A DNA stretch of 37,987 nucleotides from JAVKFY01 sp040223615 (lineage in GTDB: Bacteria; Pseudomonadota; Alphaproteobacteria; GCA-2731375): assembly GCA_040223615.1 (NCBI GenBank), contig JAVKFY010000033.1, forward strand, positions 1 through 37,987, written 5' to 3'. The position numbers and the translations under genes are program-made. A model generated the notes under the pieces. That model saw nothing but the letters and a program-made list of their open reading frames with translations. It was not told the origin of the DNA and did not search any database. Positions 22,354 to 30,818 of the stretch are shown here, piece by piece; positions within the stretch are counted from its first letter, which is position 1; each line of letters opens with the position of its first letter.

Positions 22354-25014
22354 ATGGCGAAGTGGGTCTACAGCTTCGGCGCCGGCGCGGCCGAGGGCAG
22401 CGCCGAGATGCGCAACCTGCTGGGTGGCAAGGGCGCCAACCTGGCGGAGATGAGCGCGCTGGGCTTGCCGGTGCCGCCGGGCTTCTCGATCTCGACCGAG
22501 GTCTGCACCCACTTCTACGACCACGACCGGACCTACCCCGGCGACCTGGCCGACCAGATCGCCGCCGCGCTGGCGCAGGTCGAGCAGACCGTCGGGCGCA
22601 AGTTCGGCGACCCGAGCAACCCGCTGCTGGTCTCGGTGCGCTCCGGCGCGCGGGTGTCGATGCCGGGCATGATGGACACGGTCCTGAACCTCGGCCTGAA
22701 CGACGAGACCGTGGAGGGGCTGGCCAAGGGCAGCGGCAATGCGCGCTTCGCCTATGACAGCTATCGCCGCTTCATCCAGATGTACGCCGACGTGGTGCTT
22801 GGCCTGGATCACTACCTGTTCGAGGACCAGCTCGAAGAACTGAAGCGCGACCGCGGCGTCTCGCTCGACACCGAGCTTACGGTCGACGATCTGCGCGAAC
22901 TGGTGACGCGCTATGAACGGCTGGTCGAGGACGAGCTGGAACAGCCGTTCCCGCAGGACCCGAAGGCGCAGCTACGCGGCGCCATCGACGCGGTTTTCGG
23001 CTCGTGGCAGACGGCGCGCGCGGTCACCTACCGCCGCCTGCACGACATCCCCGAGAACTGGGGCACCGCGGTCAACGTCCAGGCGATGGTGTTCGGCAAC
23101 ATGGGCGAGACCTCGGCCACTGGCGTCGCCTTCACGCGCGATCCATCGACTGGTGAGAAGCTGTTCTTCGGCGAGTACCTGATCAACGCCCAGGGCGAGG
23201 ATGTCGTCGCCGGCATCCGCACGCCGCAGCACCTGACCAGGCAGTCGCGTGAGGCCGCCGGCGCCGAACAGCCGGCGATGGAAGAGACCATGCCGGCCGT
23301 CTTCGGCGAACTGGTCGAGGTCTACAAGAAGCTCGAAGCGCACTACCGCGACATGCAGGACATCGAGTTCACGGTCCAGGAAGGCCGGCTGTGGATGTTG
23401 CAGACGCGCTCGGGCAAGCGCACCGCCAAGGCCGCGCTGAAGATCGCCGTCGACATGGTCGGCGAGGGCCTGATCGGCAAGGAAGAAGCGATTCTCCGGG
23501 TCGATCCGGAGGCGCTGGACCAGCTCCTGCATCCGACGCTGGACCCCGACGCGGAGCGTACGGTAATCGCCAAGGGCCTGCCGGCCAGTCCCGGCGCCGC
23601 GGCCGGCAAGATCATGTTCACCGCCGACGACGCGGAGGCCATGGCCGCGCAGGGGGAGGACGTGATCCTGGTGCGCCAGGAGACCAGCCCGGAGGATATC
23701 CACGGCATGCACGCGGCGCGCGGCATTCTGACCAGCCGCGGCGGCATGACCAGCCATGCGGCGGTGGTGGCGCGCGGCATGGGCCGGCCTTGCGTCTCCG
23801 GCGCCGGCGGCATTTCGATCGACGCCAAGACCGAGACCATGAGCGTCGCCGGCCACATGCTGACCAAGGGCGACGTGATCACCATCGACGGCGGCGCCGG
23901 CGAGGTGATGCTGGGCGAGGTCGCCACCGTGCAGCCGGAACTGTCCGGCGACTTCGCCACGCTGATGGGTTGGGCCGACGAGGTACGCCGGCTGCGGGTG
24001 CGCGCCAACGCCGAGACCCCGGTCGATGCCCGGACAGCGCGCGACTTCGGCGCCGAGGGTATCGGCCTGTGCCGGACCGAACACATGTTCTTCGATGCCG
24101 AGCGCATCGCTTCGGTGCGCGAGATGATCCTGGCCGAGGACGTCGAGGGCCGCCGCACGGCGCTGGCCCGCATCCTGCCGATGCAGCGCGCCGACTTCGT
24201 CGAGCTGTTCACCATCATGGCCGGGCTGCCGGTGACGGTCAGATTGCTCGACCCGCCGCTGCACGAGTTCCTGCCGCACACGGACCAAGAACTCGCCGAG
24301 CTGGCGGAGGCCAGCGGCGTCGATGTCGATCGCCTGCGCCGGCGCACCATCCAGCTCACCGAGTCCAACCCGATGCTGGGCCATCGCGGCTGCCGCCTCG
24401 GCATCTCCTATCCGGAGATCTACGAGATGCAGGCGCGCGCGATCTTCGAGGCCGCGGCGGCGGTGCAGCAAGATGGTGGCGCGGCCGTGGTGCCGGAAGT
24501 GATGCTGCCGCTGATCGCGACGCGCCGCGAACTCGACATTCTCAAGGCCAGGGTCGACGCCATCGCGGCGGAGGTCGCCAAGGAGACCGGGGTTGCCGTC
24601 GACTATCTCGTCGGCACCATGATCGAGTTGCCGCGCGCCGCGCTGCGGGCCGGCGACATCGCGGAAGCGGCGCAGTTCTTCTCCTTCGGCACCAACGACC
24701 TGACCCAGACCACCTTCGGCATCAGCCGTGACGACAGCGCCGCCTTCCTGGAGGACTACCGCGTCAACGGCATCCTGGAGAAGGACCCGTTCGTCTCGAT
24801 CGACGTCGATGGCGTCGGCGAGCTGGTCAAGATCGCCGCCGAGCGCGGCCGCGCCGCGCGGCCCGACATCAAGCTCGGCATCTGCGGCGAACATGGCGGC
24901 GACCCCGCCTCGATCCAGTTCTGCGAGAGCGTGAAACTGGACTACGTCTCATGCTCGCCCTACCGCGTCCCCATCGCCCGCCTGGCGGCGGCGCAGGCGG
25001 CGCTAAGGAACTAG
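22354..25014 (+). CDS. ppdK: Pyruvate, phosphate dikinase
   Basis: Interconverts pyruvate, ATP and Pi with phosphoenolpyruvate, AMP and PPi; 886 aa, full length. The nucleotide-grasp domain has LLGGKGANLAEMSALGLPVP and VRSGARVSMPGMMDTVLNLG. The swivelling phosphohistidine is H468 in RGGMTSHAAVVARGMGRPCV. The TIM barrel ends with the catalytic Cys844 in LGICGEHGGDP and the terminal SCSPYRVPIARLAAAQA. ATG lies 9 nt after glyS. The gene can support gluconeogenesis from pyruvate-yielding substrates such as the alanine recycled by the amino-acid module. Confidence 0.98.
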   Translation: MAKWVYSFGAGAAEGSAEMRNLLGGKGANLAEMSALGLPVPPGFSISTEVCTHFYDHDRTYPGDLADQIAAALAQVEQTVGRKFGDPSNPLLVSVRSGARVSMPGMMDTVLNLGLNDETVEGLAKGSGNARFAYDSYRRFIQMYADVVLGLDHYLFEDQLEELKRDRGVSLDTELTVDDLRELVTRYERLVEDELEQPFPQDPKAQLRGAIDAVFGSWQTARAVTYRRLHDIPENWGTAVNVQAMVFGNMGETSATGVAFTRDPSTGEKLFFGEYLINAQGEDVVAGIRTPQHLTRQSREAAGAEQPAMEETMPAVFGELVEVYKKLEAHYRDMQDIEFTVQEGRLWMLQTRSGKRTAKAALKIAVDMVGEGLIGKEEAILRVDPEALDQLLHPTLDPDAERTVIAKGLPASPGAAAGKIMFTADDAEAMAAQGEDVILVRQETSPEDIHGMHAARGILTSRGGMTSHAAVVARGMGRPCVSGAGGISIDAKTETMSVAGHMLTKGDVITIDGGAGEVMLGEVATVQPELSGDFATLMGWADEVRRLRVRANAETPVDARTARDFGAEGIGLCRTEHMFFDAERIASVREMILAEDVEGRRTALARILPMQRADFVELFTIMAGLPVTVRLLDPPLHEFLPHTDQELAELAEASGVDVDRLRRRTIQLTESNPMLGHRGCRLGISYPEIYEMQARAIFEAAAAVQQDGGAAVVPEVMLPLIATRRELDILKARVDAIAAEVAKETGVAVDYLVGTMIELPRAALRAGDIAEAAQFFSFGTNDLTQTTFGISRDDSAAFLEDYRVNGILEKDPFVSIDVDGVGELVKIAAERGRAARPDIKLGICGEHGGDPASIQFCESVKLDYVSCSPYRVPIARLAAAQAALRN

Positions 25015-25088
25015 TGGCAGAGCGACGTAAAGCTGTCGTTTATCTCCGCGGCCTATCCTCCCGCCACGCGTTAGGGGAGACTGTCGCG

Positions 25089-26339
25089 ATGATGCATTTG
25101 CGCATGGGGTCGTGCGCGCTTGCGGCCGCCGTCCTGGCGCCGGCTGCTGCGTTCGCCGCGGGCAATCATCTGCACGAGCAGGGCACGTCGCTGATGGGCG
25201 CGGCCTATGCCGGGCAGGCGGCGGTGGCAGAGGATGCGTCGACCGCCTACTACAACCCCGCCGGCATGACCCAGCTCGACCGGCCGCAGCTCGTGATCGG
25301 CACGCTGGTCGGCGAGCCGACCTTCGAGTTCGAGAATGACGGTGGCTCGACCGTGCCGGGCAGCAACGGCGGCGATGCCTCGTGGCCGGTGGCGGGGGCG
25401 ACGTTCTTCTACATGCACCCGATCGGCGATGACTGGCGCGTCGGCTTCTCGGCAACGGCGCCGTTTGGCCTGACGCTGGACTATCTCGACGACTGGACCG
25501 GCCGCTACTACGTGCAGGATAGCCGGCTGATCACCGTCAACCTGAACCCGTCGGTGGCCTGGCGGGCGACCGACTGGCTGTCGGTCGGAGCCGGGGTGTC
25601 GGCGCAATATGCCAAGCTCGACGCCTCCTTCGCGCTGAACAACGTGCTGGATGGGTTGGACGACGGCAACGCGGTCGCCGACCTCGGCGGTTTCGGCTTC
25701 GGGTTCAACGCCGGTGTGCTGGTGACGCCGAGGGACGGGACGCGCATCGGACTGGCCTACCGCTCGCAGATCGCGCACTCGCTGGACGGCGAACTGGCGC
25801 TGCGCGATGTCGGCCCGACGCTGACGGCGCTCGGCATCGCAGGCAACAACCTGGACTTCGATTTCACACTGCCGCAGAGCGTGACGGTCAGCCTGGTGCA
25901 GGCGCTGGGCGGCGGGTTCTCGCTGCTGGCCGACGCGGCGTGGATGGACTGGTCGGCGCTCGACCGCACCATCTCCACCTTCGATACCGGCGCCGTCGAC
26001 ATCACCGAGCGGAACTGGCACGACACCTGGCGCGTCGCGCTCGGCCTGCGCTACCAGTGGTCGGAGGCGCTGATGCTGCAGACCGGCATCGGATTCGACA
26101 GCTCGCCGGTAAAGGCGCAGTTCCGGGTGCCGGACCTGCCGGCCGACGACCAGATCCGCTACGCCGTCGGCGCGGTCTATACCTTGAGCGAGCGGTTCAC
26201 GGTCGGGCTGGCCTACGAGTATGTCGATCTCAGCCCGGGGCGAATGGCGACGACCAAGAACGCGCTCACCGGTACGCTGTCGGGCGACTACGACAAGGAC
26301 CTGCACTTCCTCAGCGCCAGCCTCGCCTGGCGCTTCTGA
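25089..26339 (+). CDS. OmpP1/FadL-family outer-membrane transporter
   Basis: A 416-aa beta-barrel for uptake of hydrophobic compounds such as long-chain fatty acids or aromatics. A signal peptide (about 1-24, hydrophobic LAAAVLAPAAAFA) leads to the mature start AGNHLHEQG, a plug-type N-terminus with GAAYAGQAAVAEDASTAYYN and PAGM, which is the FadL signature. Alternating strands follow, and the chain ends in AWRF, the C-terminal Phe of outer-membrane proteins. Start at the first of two ATGs; GGGGAGA is 8 nt upstream. Its presence fits the acyl-CoA and arylpropenoate enzymes in the window, but its own substrate is unknown. It converges on the FAD oxidoreductase gene with 3 nt between stops. Confidence 0.92.
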   Translation: MMHLRMGSCALAAAVLAPAAAFAAGNHLHEQGTSLMGAAYAGQAAVAEDASTAYYNPAGMTQLDRPQLVIGTLVGEPTFEFENDGGSTVPGSNGGDASWPVAGATFFYMHPIGDDWRVGFSATAPFGLTLDYLDDWTGRYYVQDSRLITVNLNPSVAWRATDWLSVGAGVSAQYAKLDASFALNNVLDGLDDGNAVADLGGFGFGFNAGVLVTPRDGTRIGLAYRSQIAHSLDGELALRDVGPTLTALGIAGNNLDFDFTLPQSVTVSLVQALGGGFSLLADAAWMDWSALDRTISTFDTGAVDITERNWHDTWRVALGLRYQWSEALMLQTGIGFDSSPVKAQFRVPDLPADDQIRYAVGAVYTLSERFTVGLAYEYVDLSPGRMATTKNALTGTLSGDYDKDLHFLSASLAWRF

Positions 26340-26342
26340 GGC

Positions 26343-27509
26343 TCAGCCGGGCCGGCCCTGCCGCGCCGGGTCGGTGGTCGACATCGCCAGCAAGGTGGCG
26401 CCGTCGGCATCGGCCGGCGGGTAGATGAGCTGCCGGTTGATCATCTGCTTCACCGCCTTGGCCTCCGCGCCGGTGGCGACGACCTCGCGGTCCCAGCCCT
26501 GCGTGCGCACCGCGCCGGCGCGGCCGAGATCGAGACAGGTGACGTAGCGCGGCTGGGCATAGGGGATGGTGGGCTGGCCGAGCAGGTCGCGGGCGGCATT
26601 CTCGCCGGCAAAGCGGCCGAGCTGTAAGGCGTGCTGACAGGATTGCAGCGCCAGGTGACCGTCGCCGGTATCGGCCGCCGCCGCGTCGCCGGCGACGAAC
26701 ACATGCGGCATCTCGGGCGCGCGCAAGTCGCCGTTCACCAGCAGCCGGCCGAGCGGGTCGCGGTCGCCCGGCACCTGCGTGGCGAAGGGCGCCGCCGCCA
26801 GGCCGGTGCACAGCGCCACCGCGTCGGCCTCGATGGTGCCGTCGGCCAGCGTGATCCGGGTCGGCGACAGGCCGGTGACCTCAATGCCCAACCGCAGGTC
26901 GACCTTCGCCTCGTTCAGCGCCGCCACGATGGCGTCGCGCGGGCCGGGGCCGAGCTCAGGTCCGACCACCTCGGCGCGGTCGACCAGGGTGATCCGCATC
27001 GCTTCGCCGTTGCCGCCATGCCCGGCCAGCCGGTCGCGCAACTCCAGGGCCAGTTCGATGCCGGTGAAGCCGGCGCCGACGACGGCGAGGTGCGGCGCAT
27101 CGGCTCGCGCGAGCGCCGCCAGTCGCGCATCGAACGCGATCGCCTCGGCCTGGCTGTCGACCGACCAGGCGGTCTCGGTGCCGGGCACCGGCGGCCGGCG
27201 CATCACGCTGCCGGTCGCGATCACCACGCGCTCGAAGGGCAGCCGGCTGCCATCCGACAAGACCACGGCGTCGTCCGCCACCGTCTCGGCGGCGCCGGCG
27301 ACGAAATCCACGCCGGCGGCGGCCAGCGGCGGGCGCAGGTCGATGCCGAGGCTGGCCGGGTCGGCTTCGTAGAGGCGCGGGCGCATTACCAGGGTCGGGT
27401 CGCGAGAAATCAGTTGTACGTCGACGCCATCGCCGCCGACGCGCCTGGCGGCCAGCGCCGCCCAGAAGCCGGCGAAGCCGCCGCCGACCACCACGATCCG
27501 ATTGCTCAT
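26343..27509 (-). CDS. NDH-2-like FAD-dependent pyridine nucleotide oxidoreductase
   Basis: A 388-aa two-dinucleotide-fold flavoprotein. FAD site: RIVVVGGGFAGFWAALAAR (4-22). NAD(P)H site: HLAVVGAGFTGIELALELRD (about 140-159). The second FAD motif is HVFVAGDAAAAD. ATGSVMRRP is typical of NADH dehydrogenase type II or related quinone/nitric-oxide-linked reductases. No C-terminal membrane helix is evident, so it may be a soluble or peripheral enzyme. ATG at 27509 overlaps the Rrf2 stop (ATGA). The open frame reaches further upstream inside the Rrf2 gene only by chance. Coupling to an Rrf2 sensor suggests a redox or nitrosative-stress role. Confidence 0.9.
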   Translation of the reverse strand: MSNRIVVVGGGFAGFWAALAARRVGGDGVDVQLISRDPTLVMRPRLYEADPASLGIDLRPPLAAAGVDFVAGAAETVADDAVVLSDGSRLPFERVVIATGSVMRRPPVPGTETAWSVDSQAEAIAFDARLAALARADAPHLAVVGAGFTGIELALELRDRLAGHGGNGEAMRITLVDRAEVVGPELGPGPRDAIVAALNEAKVDLRLGIEVTGLSPTRITLADGTIEADAVALCTGLAAAPFATQVPGDRDPLGRLLVNGDLRAPEMPHVFVAGDAAAADTGDGHLALQSCQHALQLGRFAGENAARDLLGQPTIPYAQPRYVTCLDLGRAGAVRTQGWDREVVATGAEAKAVKQMINRQLIYPPADADGATLLAMSTTDPARQGRPG

Positions 27510-28042
27510 CCCGTCGTCCTTCCGTCTCGCGTGCGCCGGTCGGCGTAGCGCTGTTGCAGCCATTCGCTGGCGGATCGGCCGGCGCGGCCCTTGGTCTTGG
27601 CATGCACCTGGATGGCGATGTCGGCCAGCGTGCGCGACGCCAGCTCGCGGCGCATCGCCGTCTCCGCCGCCAGCATCGCGGCATGAATCTCGCAGGTACC
27701 GGTGGTCGCGCTGGCCGGTGCGTCGGCGTCGTCCCACAGCGCGCAGCGGGCGCGGATGTCGCGACATTCGAACAGCGGCGCGCCGGGCTGCACCGCCTCG
27801 GCGGCGGCGAGCAGCGTGATTGCCTCCGGTCCGCGTGCCAGGCGCCAACCGCCATGGACGCCCTCGGCACCCGCGATCAACCCGGCCTTGTCGAGTTGGG
27901 TGAGCAGCTTGCGCATGAACGGCACCGGCAGCCGCTGGAATTCGGCGAGGTCGCGCGCGCTCGGACTGATCTCCGCCGGCGCGTGGCTCAGGTTCAGCAG
28001 CGTGTGCAACGCATATTCGACGGCGGCACCATAGTAGGCCAT
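27506..28042 (-). CDS. Rrf2-family transcriptional regulator
   Basis: A 178-aa winged-helix regulator. It begins MAYYGAAVEYALHTLLNL, with RDLAEFQRLPVPFMRKLLTQLDKAGLI (split over helices 2-3) and the wing GVHGGWRLAR. Three Cys, C93 (FECRD), C100 (ARCALW) and C117 (GTCEIH), lie where IscR and NsrR bind an Fe-S cluster, so it may sense iron-sulfur status or nitric oxide; the 6- and 16-residue spacing is not the canonical one. A 37-residue tail follows the core. ATG is preceded by no ribosome site and a promoter placed for leaderless transcription. It overlaps the oxidoreductase gene. Confidence 0.92.
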   Translation of the reverse strand: MAYYGAAVEYALHTLLNLSHAPAEISPSARDLAEFQRLPVPFMRKLLTQLDKAGLIAGAEGVHGGWRLARGPEAITLLAAAEAVQPGAPLFECRDIRARCALWDDADAPASATTGTCEIHAAMLAAETAMRRELASRTLADIAIQVHAKTKGRAGRSASEWLQQRYADRRTRDGRTTG

Positions 28043-28048
28043 GACAGA

Positions 28049-28077
28049 TAACTACGACTAATCTAATCGTAGTTCAA
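28049..28077 (-). promoter_or_regulatory. Rrf2 promoter with embedded operator
   Basis: Reading the minus strand: TTGAAC (28077-28072), 17 nt, TAGTTA (28054-28049). The inverted repeat AACTACGA N9 TCGTAGTT (28050-28074) fills the space from inside the -35 to inside the -10, so a bound dimer would block RNA polymerase. The expected start point is at the ATG itself (28042). It is the natural autoregulatory site of the Rrf2 protein. Confidence 0.68.
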
Positions 28078-28107
28078 GTTGTCAAGATGACGTGAAACGA
28101 TCCATGT

Positions 28108-28215
28108 CGTCATGCCGGCCTTGAGCCGGCATCCATGTCGATGACGCGCACTGTCGCAAGCTGGCTTGCACCGACGCGGCGGCGCTATGGACTCCGGATC
28201 AGGTCCGCCGTGACG
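28108..28215. repeat. Palindromic repeat, DQVRHDG type, copy 3
   Basis: Left arm CGTCATGCCGGCCTTGAGCC..ATCCATGTCG, right arm ATGGACTCCGGATCAGGTCC..GTGACG. The centre is longer than in copy 4 and carries mismatches, so this copy is partly decayed. It lies between the Rrf2 promoter and the end of the minus-strand Fcs unit, and may help stop read-through. Confidence 0.82.
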
Positions 28216-28259
28216 GTTGAGGGGGTGCGCTGGTCGGCTTCGCTCAGCCTGGAATCGCT

Positions 28260-28784
28260 TTAAGGGCGTCGGCTTTCGAGCAGGTGGTTGATGCCGCGCA
28301 GCAGGGCGGCCTCGACCAGCGGGCTGTCGTTCAGCCAGTCCTGCATCGCGCGCGCGACGGACGGCGGCAAGCCGGTCAGATCGGCGATGCCTGGCGAGGC
28401 CTCGATGGCCTCGCCAGCGAAGAAGGAGACCGAGGGTGCCAGGCTGAACCGGGTCAGGATCGCCTTGCCGCCGGTCGCGATGGCGCAGGCCACGGGCTGC
28501 GCCGGCAACGCAACCGTGCCGGCGGCGAGCAGGGCCTGAACCACCATCTGACGCGGCACCTGGACCTGAACCTGGCAAGCGGTGTCGCGCATGAAACCCG
28601 CGGTGAGCCGGGCGACCTGGTCGCGCAGCGCCGGCGACAGCTCGAAACTGGCGACGCAGGTGACCGTCTCGCCGCCTCGCTCGCCAAGGCTGTCGATGCA
28701 GTCCTGGAACGGCTGCTCCGCCGCCGCCACCACGCCGGACGGCGTCAGCAGCAGGAGCGCGAGCATCATGTGTCGTATCGTCAT
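28260..28784 (-). CDS. Predicted periplasmic protein, four cysteines, unknown function
   Basis: A 174-aa protein with a signal peptide (MTIRHMMLALLLLTPSGVVA, cleavage near AAA-EQ). The mature part has C29, C43, C70 and C100, an even number that could make two disulfides. It includes a hydrophobic stretch QALLAAGTVALPAQPVACAI and an acidic/Leu-rich C-terminus. I recognise no domain. The stop of the upstream ligase gene is only 5 nt before its ATG, so the two are cotranscribed. The open frame through the ligase gene is not coding. Confidence 0.72.
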   Translation of the reverse strand: MTIRHMMLALLLLTPSGVVAAAEQPFQDCIDSLGERGGETVTCVASFELSPALRDQVARLTAGFMRDTACQVQVQVPRQMVVQALLAAGTVALPAQPVACAIATGGKAILTRFSLAPSVSFFAGEAIEASPGIADLTGLPPSVARAMQDWLNDSPLVEAALLRGINHLLESRRP

Positions 28785-28789
28785 GGCCC

Positions 28790-30631
28790 TTATACGACGA
28801 TGACCTTCTGGTCCGGCGGTTCGGCGTAAAGCGCCTTGACCAGGGCGGCACGCCGGGTGAGCGTGGCGCGCTGGTTCACGTAGCCCTTGTCGGTGATCTC
28901 GTTGCCGTCGACGTTCGGCGGCTCGGCCATCAGGATGACGCGGGCGATGCGGGTCGACGAGCCGGGGTTGGCTTCGTTGTGCTTGCCCAGGCCGTCGCGC
29001 AGGTGCGCCACCACCTTGGGATCGCGCAGCACGTCCTCGACCGGCGCGTCGTCGCCGGCGCCGGCAATCGACCGCGCGGCGGCGACGTTGGGCCAGGCCA
29101 GCAGGCAGACCGCGTCGCGGTCGTGGCCGGCGACCACCGCGTCCTGCAACAGCGGCGTGGCGGCGGCAAGCACGGCCACGCGTAGGGATCCGGCGCTGAC
29201 CCAGGTGCCGGTGGTGAGCTTGAAGTCCTCGGCCACGCGGCCGTCGAACACCACGCCCTTGGCCGGATCGTCCGGGTCGGCCAGGCGCACCGCGTCGCCG
29301 ATGCGGTAGAAGCCGTCCTCGTCGAACGCAGCGGCGGTCAGGTCGTCGCGTTTCAGGTAGCCCGGCGTGATGTTCGGGCCGGCCAGCCGGATCTCGGTCT
29401 TGTCGCCGGCGGGCACCAGCTTGGCCGCGGTGCCGGCGACCGGGATGCCGATATTGCCGGGCCGCTCGATCGGCCAGTTCACCGCGACGGCCAGCGGCGC
29501 GGTCTCGGTCGAACCGAGCGCGGAGAGCATCAGCGTGCGGTGCCCGAGCGTCTTGACCGCGATGTCTTCCAGCCGCGCCCACATATCGGGCGGCAGCGCC
29601 GCGCCGGCGTAGAAGATCATCTTGCAGCGGCTGAAGAAGTTCGCCGCCAGCGCCTCGTCGCGCTCCAGGAACGGGATCAGCGCGCCGAAGCCGGCCGGCA
29701 CGTTCCAGTACGAGGTCGGCGCGATCTCGGCCAGGTTGCGCGCGGTCCGCTCGATCATTGTCGGCGGCGGTCGCCCGTCGTCGATATACATGGTGCCCCC
29801 GAAGCCCAGCACCTGGTTCAGCACGATGTTGCCGCCGAAGGTGTGGTTCCAGGGCAGCCAGTCGACCAGCACCGGCGGCTCGGCGGCCAGGAACGGCCAG
29901 GTCGCGCGCACCGCGGCGATGTTCGAGGTCAGCATGCGCTGGGTGTTGATCACGCCCTTGGGCAGGCCGGTGGAGCCGGAGGTGAACAGGTACTTGGCGA
30001 TGCTGTCCGGCCCGACCTTGTCGAAGGCCGCCTCGACCGCCGGGCCGGGCACGGTGGCGAGCAGGTCGGCGAGCAAAGTCGCGTTCAGGCCGTCGGGCGG
30101 GTTGCGGCCGACGACCAGTTCGACGCCGTCCCAGGCAAGCGCGTTTAGCACACCGGCGAAAGGGCCGCCGTCCTCGACATAGACCATGCCGGGCTCGGCC
30201 AGGGCGACAATGTGGTGGACCTTGGCGAAGTCCTGGCTCATCAGCGAGTAGGCCGGCGAGACCGGCACGGCGGGAATGCCGGCCTGCATCGCGCCATAGG
30301 TCATCACCGCGTGGTCGATGGAATTGCCGGAGAGCAGCATCAGCGGCCGGTCCGGGCCGAGACCACGATCCAGCAGCGCCTGCGCCACGGCATCGGCCTG
30401 GCGGCGGGCCTCGGCATAGGTCAGTTCGCGCCAGCCGCCGTCCGCATCGCGCTCGGCCAGGAAAGCGCGGTCGGGCGCCTCTGCCGCCCATTGCCGCAGC
30501 CAGACGCCGAGCTGTGCCGGGTAGTCGGGCAGCGGTTCGGTGGAGCGCAGCACCAGCGTCCCGTCGTCGCGGCGCTCCACGTCGAGAGCGGGCGCCGGCA
30601 TCGGCGACGCAACGATGGGCGGTTTGCTCAT
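28790..30631 (-). CDS. fcs: Feruloyl-CoA synthase-like AMP-forming acyl-CoA ligase
   Basis: Activates a hydroxycinnamate such as ferulate (or a related acid) with ATP and CoA; 613 aa. The AMP-binding P-loop LFTSGSTGLPKGVINT lies at 215-230. DWLPWNHTFGGN and LGSTETAP are family motifs. The block DFKLTTGTWVSAGSLR is typical of feruloyl-CoA synthases, and the catalytic Lys is in NEITDKGYVNQ near the end. The partner hydratase-lyase (ech) and vanillin dehydrogenase are not nearby, so it may feed a thiolase route or act on another acid. ATG 30631 is clear. A palindromic repeat separates it from the reductase gene upstream. Confidence 0.88.
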   Translation of the reverse strand: MSKPPIVASPMPAPALDVERRDDGTLVLRSTEPLPDYPAQLGVWLRQWAAEAPDRAFLAERDADGGWRELTYAEARRQADAVAQALLDRGLGPDRPLMLLSGNSIDHAVMTYGAMQAGIPAVPVSPAYSLMSQDFAKVHHIVALAEPGMVYVEDGGPFAGVLNALAWDGVELVVGRNPPDGLNATLLADLLATVPGPAVEAAFDKVGPDSIAKYLFTSGSTGLPKGVINTQRMLTSNIAAVRATWPFLAAEPPVLVDWLPWNHTFGGNIVLNQVLGFGGTMYIDDGRPPPTMIERTARNLAEIAPTSYWNVPAGFGALIPFLERDEALAANFFSRCKMIFYAGAALPPDMWARLEDIAVKTLGHRTLMLSALGSTETAPLAVAVNWPIERPGNIGIPVAGTAAKLVPAGDKTEIRLAGPNITPGYLKRDDLTAAAFDEDGFYRIGDAVRLADPDDPAKGVVFDGRVAEDFKLTTGTWVSAGSLRVAVLAAATPLLQDAVVAGHDRDAVCLLAWPNVAAARSIAGAGDDAPVEDVLRDPKVVAHLRDGLGKHNEANPGSSTRIARVILMAEPPNVDGNEITDKGYVNQRATLTRRAALVKALYAEPPDQKVIVV

Positions 30632-30673
30632 CGGACGTTGAACTCCAGGTTCGGTTCGGTACTTGCACCCTCC

Positions 30674-30782
30674 CCCACCTCACCCCAACCCTCGCCGCCC
30701 CCGGGGGCGGAGAGGGAGTCGAGATGTCGACACTGCGTTCCCTCTCCGCCCTTCAGGGGGGAGAGGGGCAGGGTGAGGTGGG
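30674..30782. repeat. Intergenic palindromic repeat, PSPQPSP type, copy B
   Basis: Outer arms CCCACCTCACCC (30674-30685) and GGGTGAGGTGGG (30771-30782) are perfect. Inner G/C-rich hairpins (GCCGCCCCCGGGGGCGG; CCCTTCAGGGGGGAG) are present. It lies in the 187-bp gap between the AcuI-like and Fcs genes. Confidence 0.88.
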
Positions 30783-30818
30783 TGTCGATGGCGAAACGCA
30801 TCGTCCGGCGTCAGACCT

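Noticed and set aside
20224..22812. Minus-strand open frame of 862 codons opposite glyS and ppdK
   Set aside because: It lies antisense to two unmistakable genes and its product is His/Arg/Gln-rich without any domain.
22972..24894. Minus-strand open frame of 640 codons opposite ppdK
   Set aside because: Mirror frame of ppdK; no domain, no ribosome site, no conserved start.
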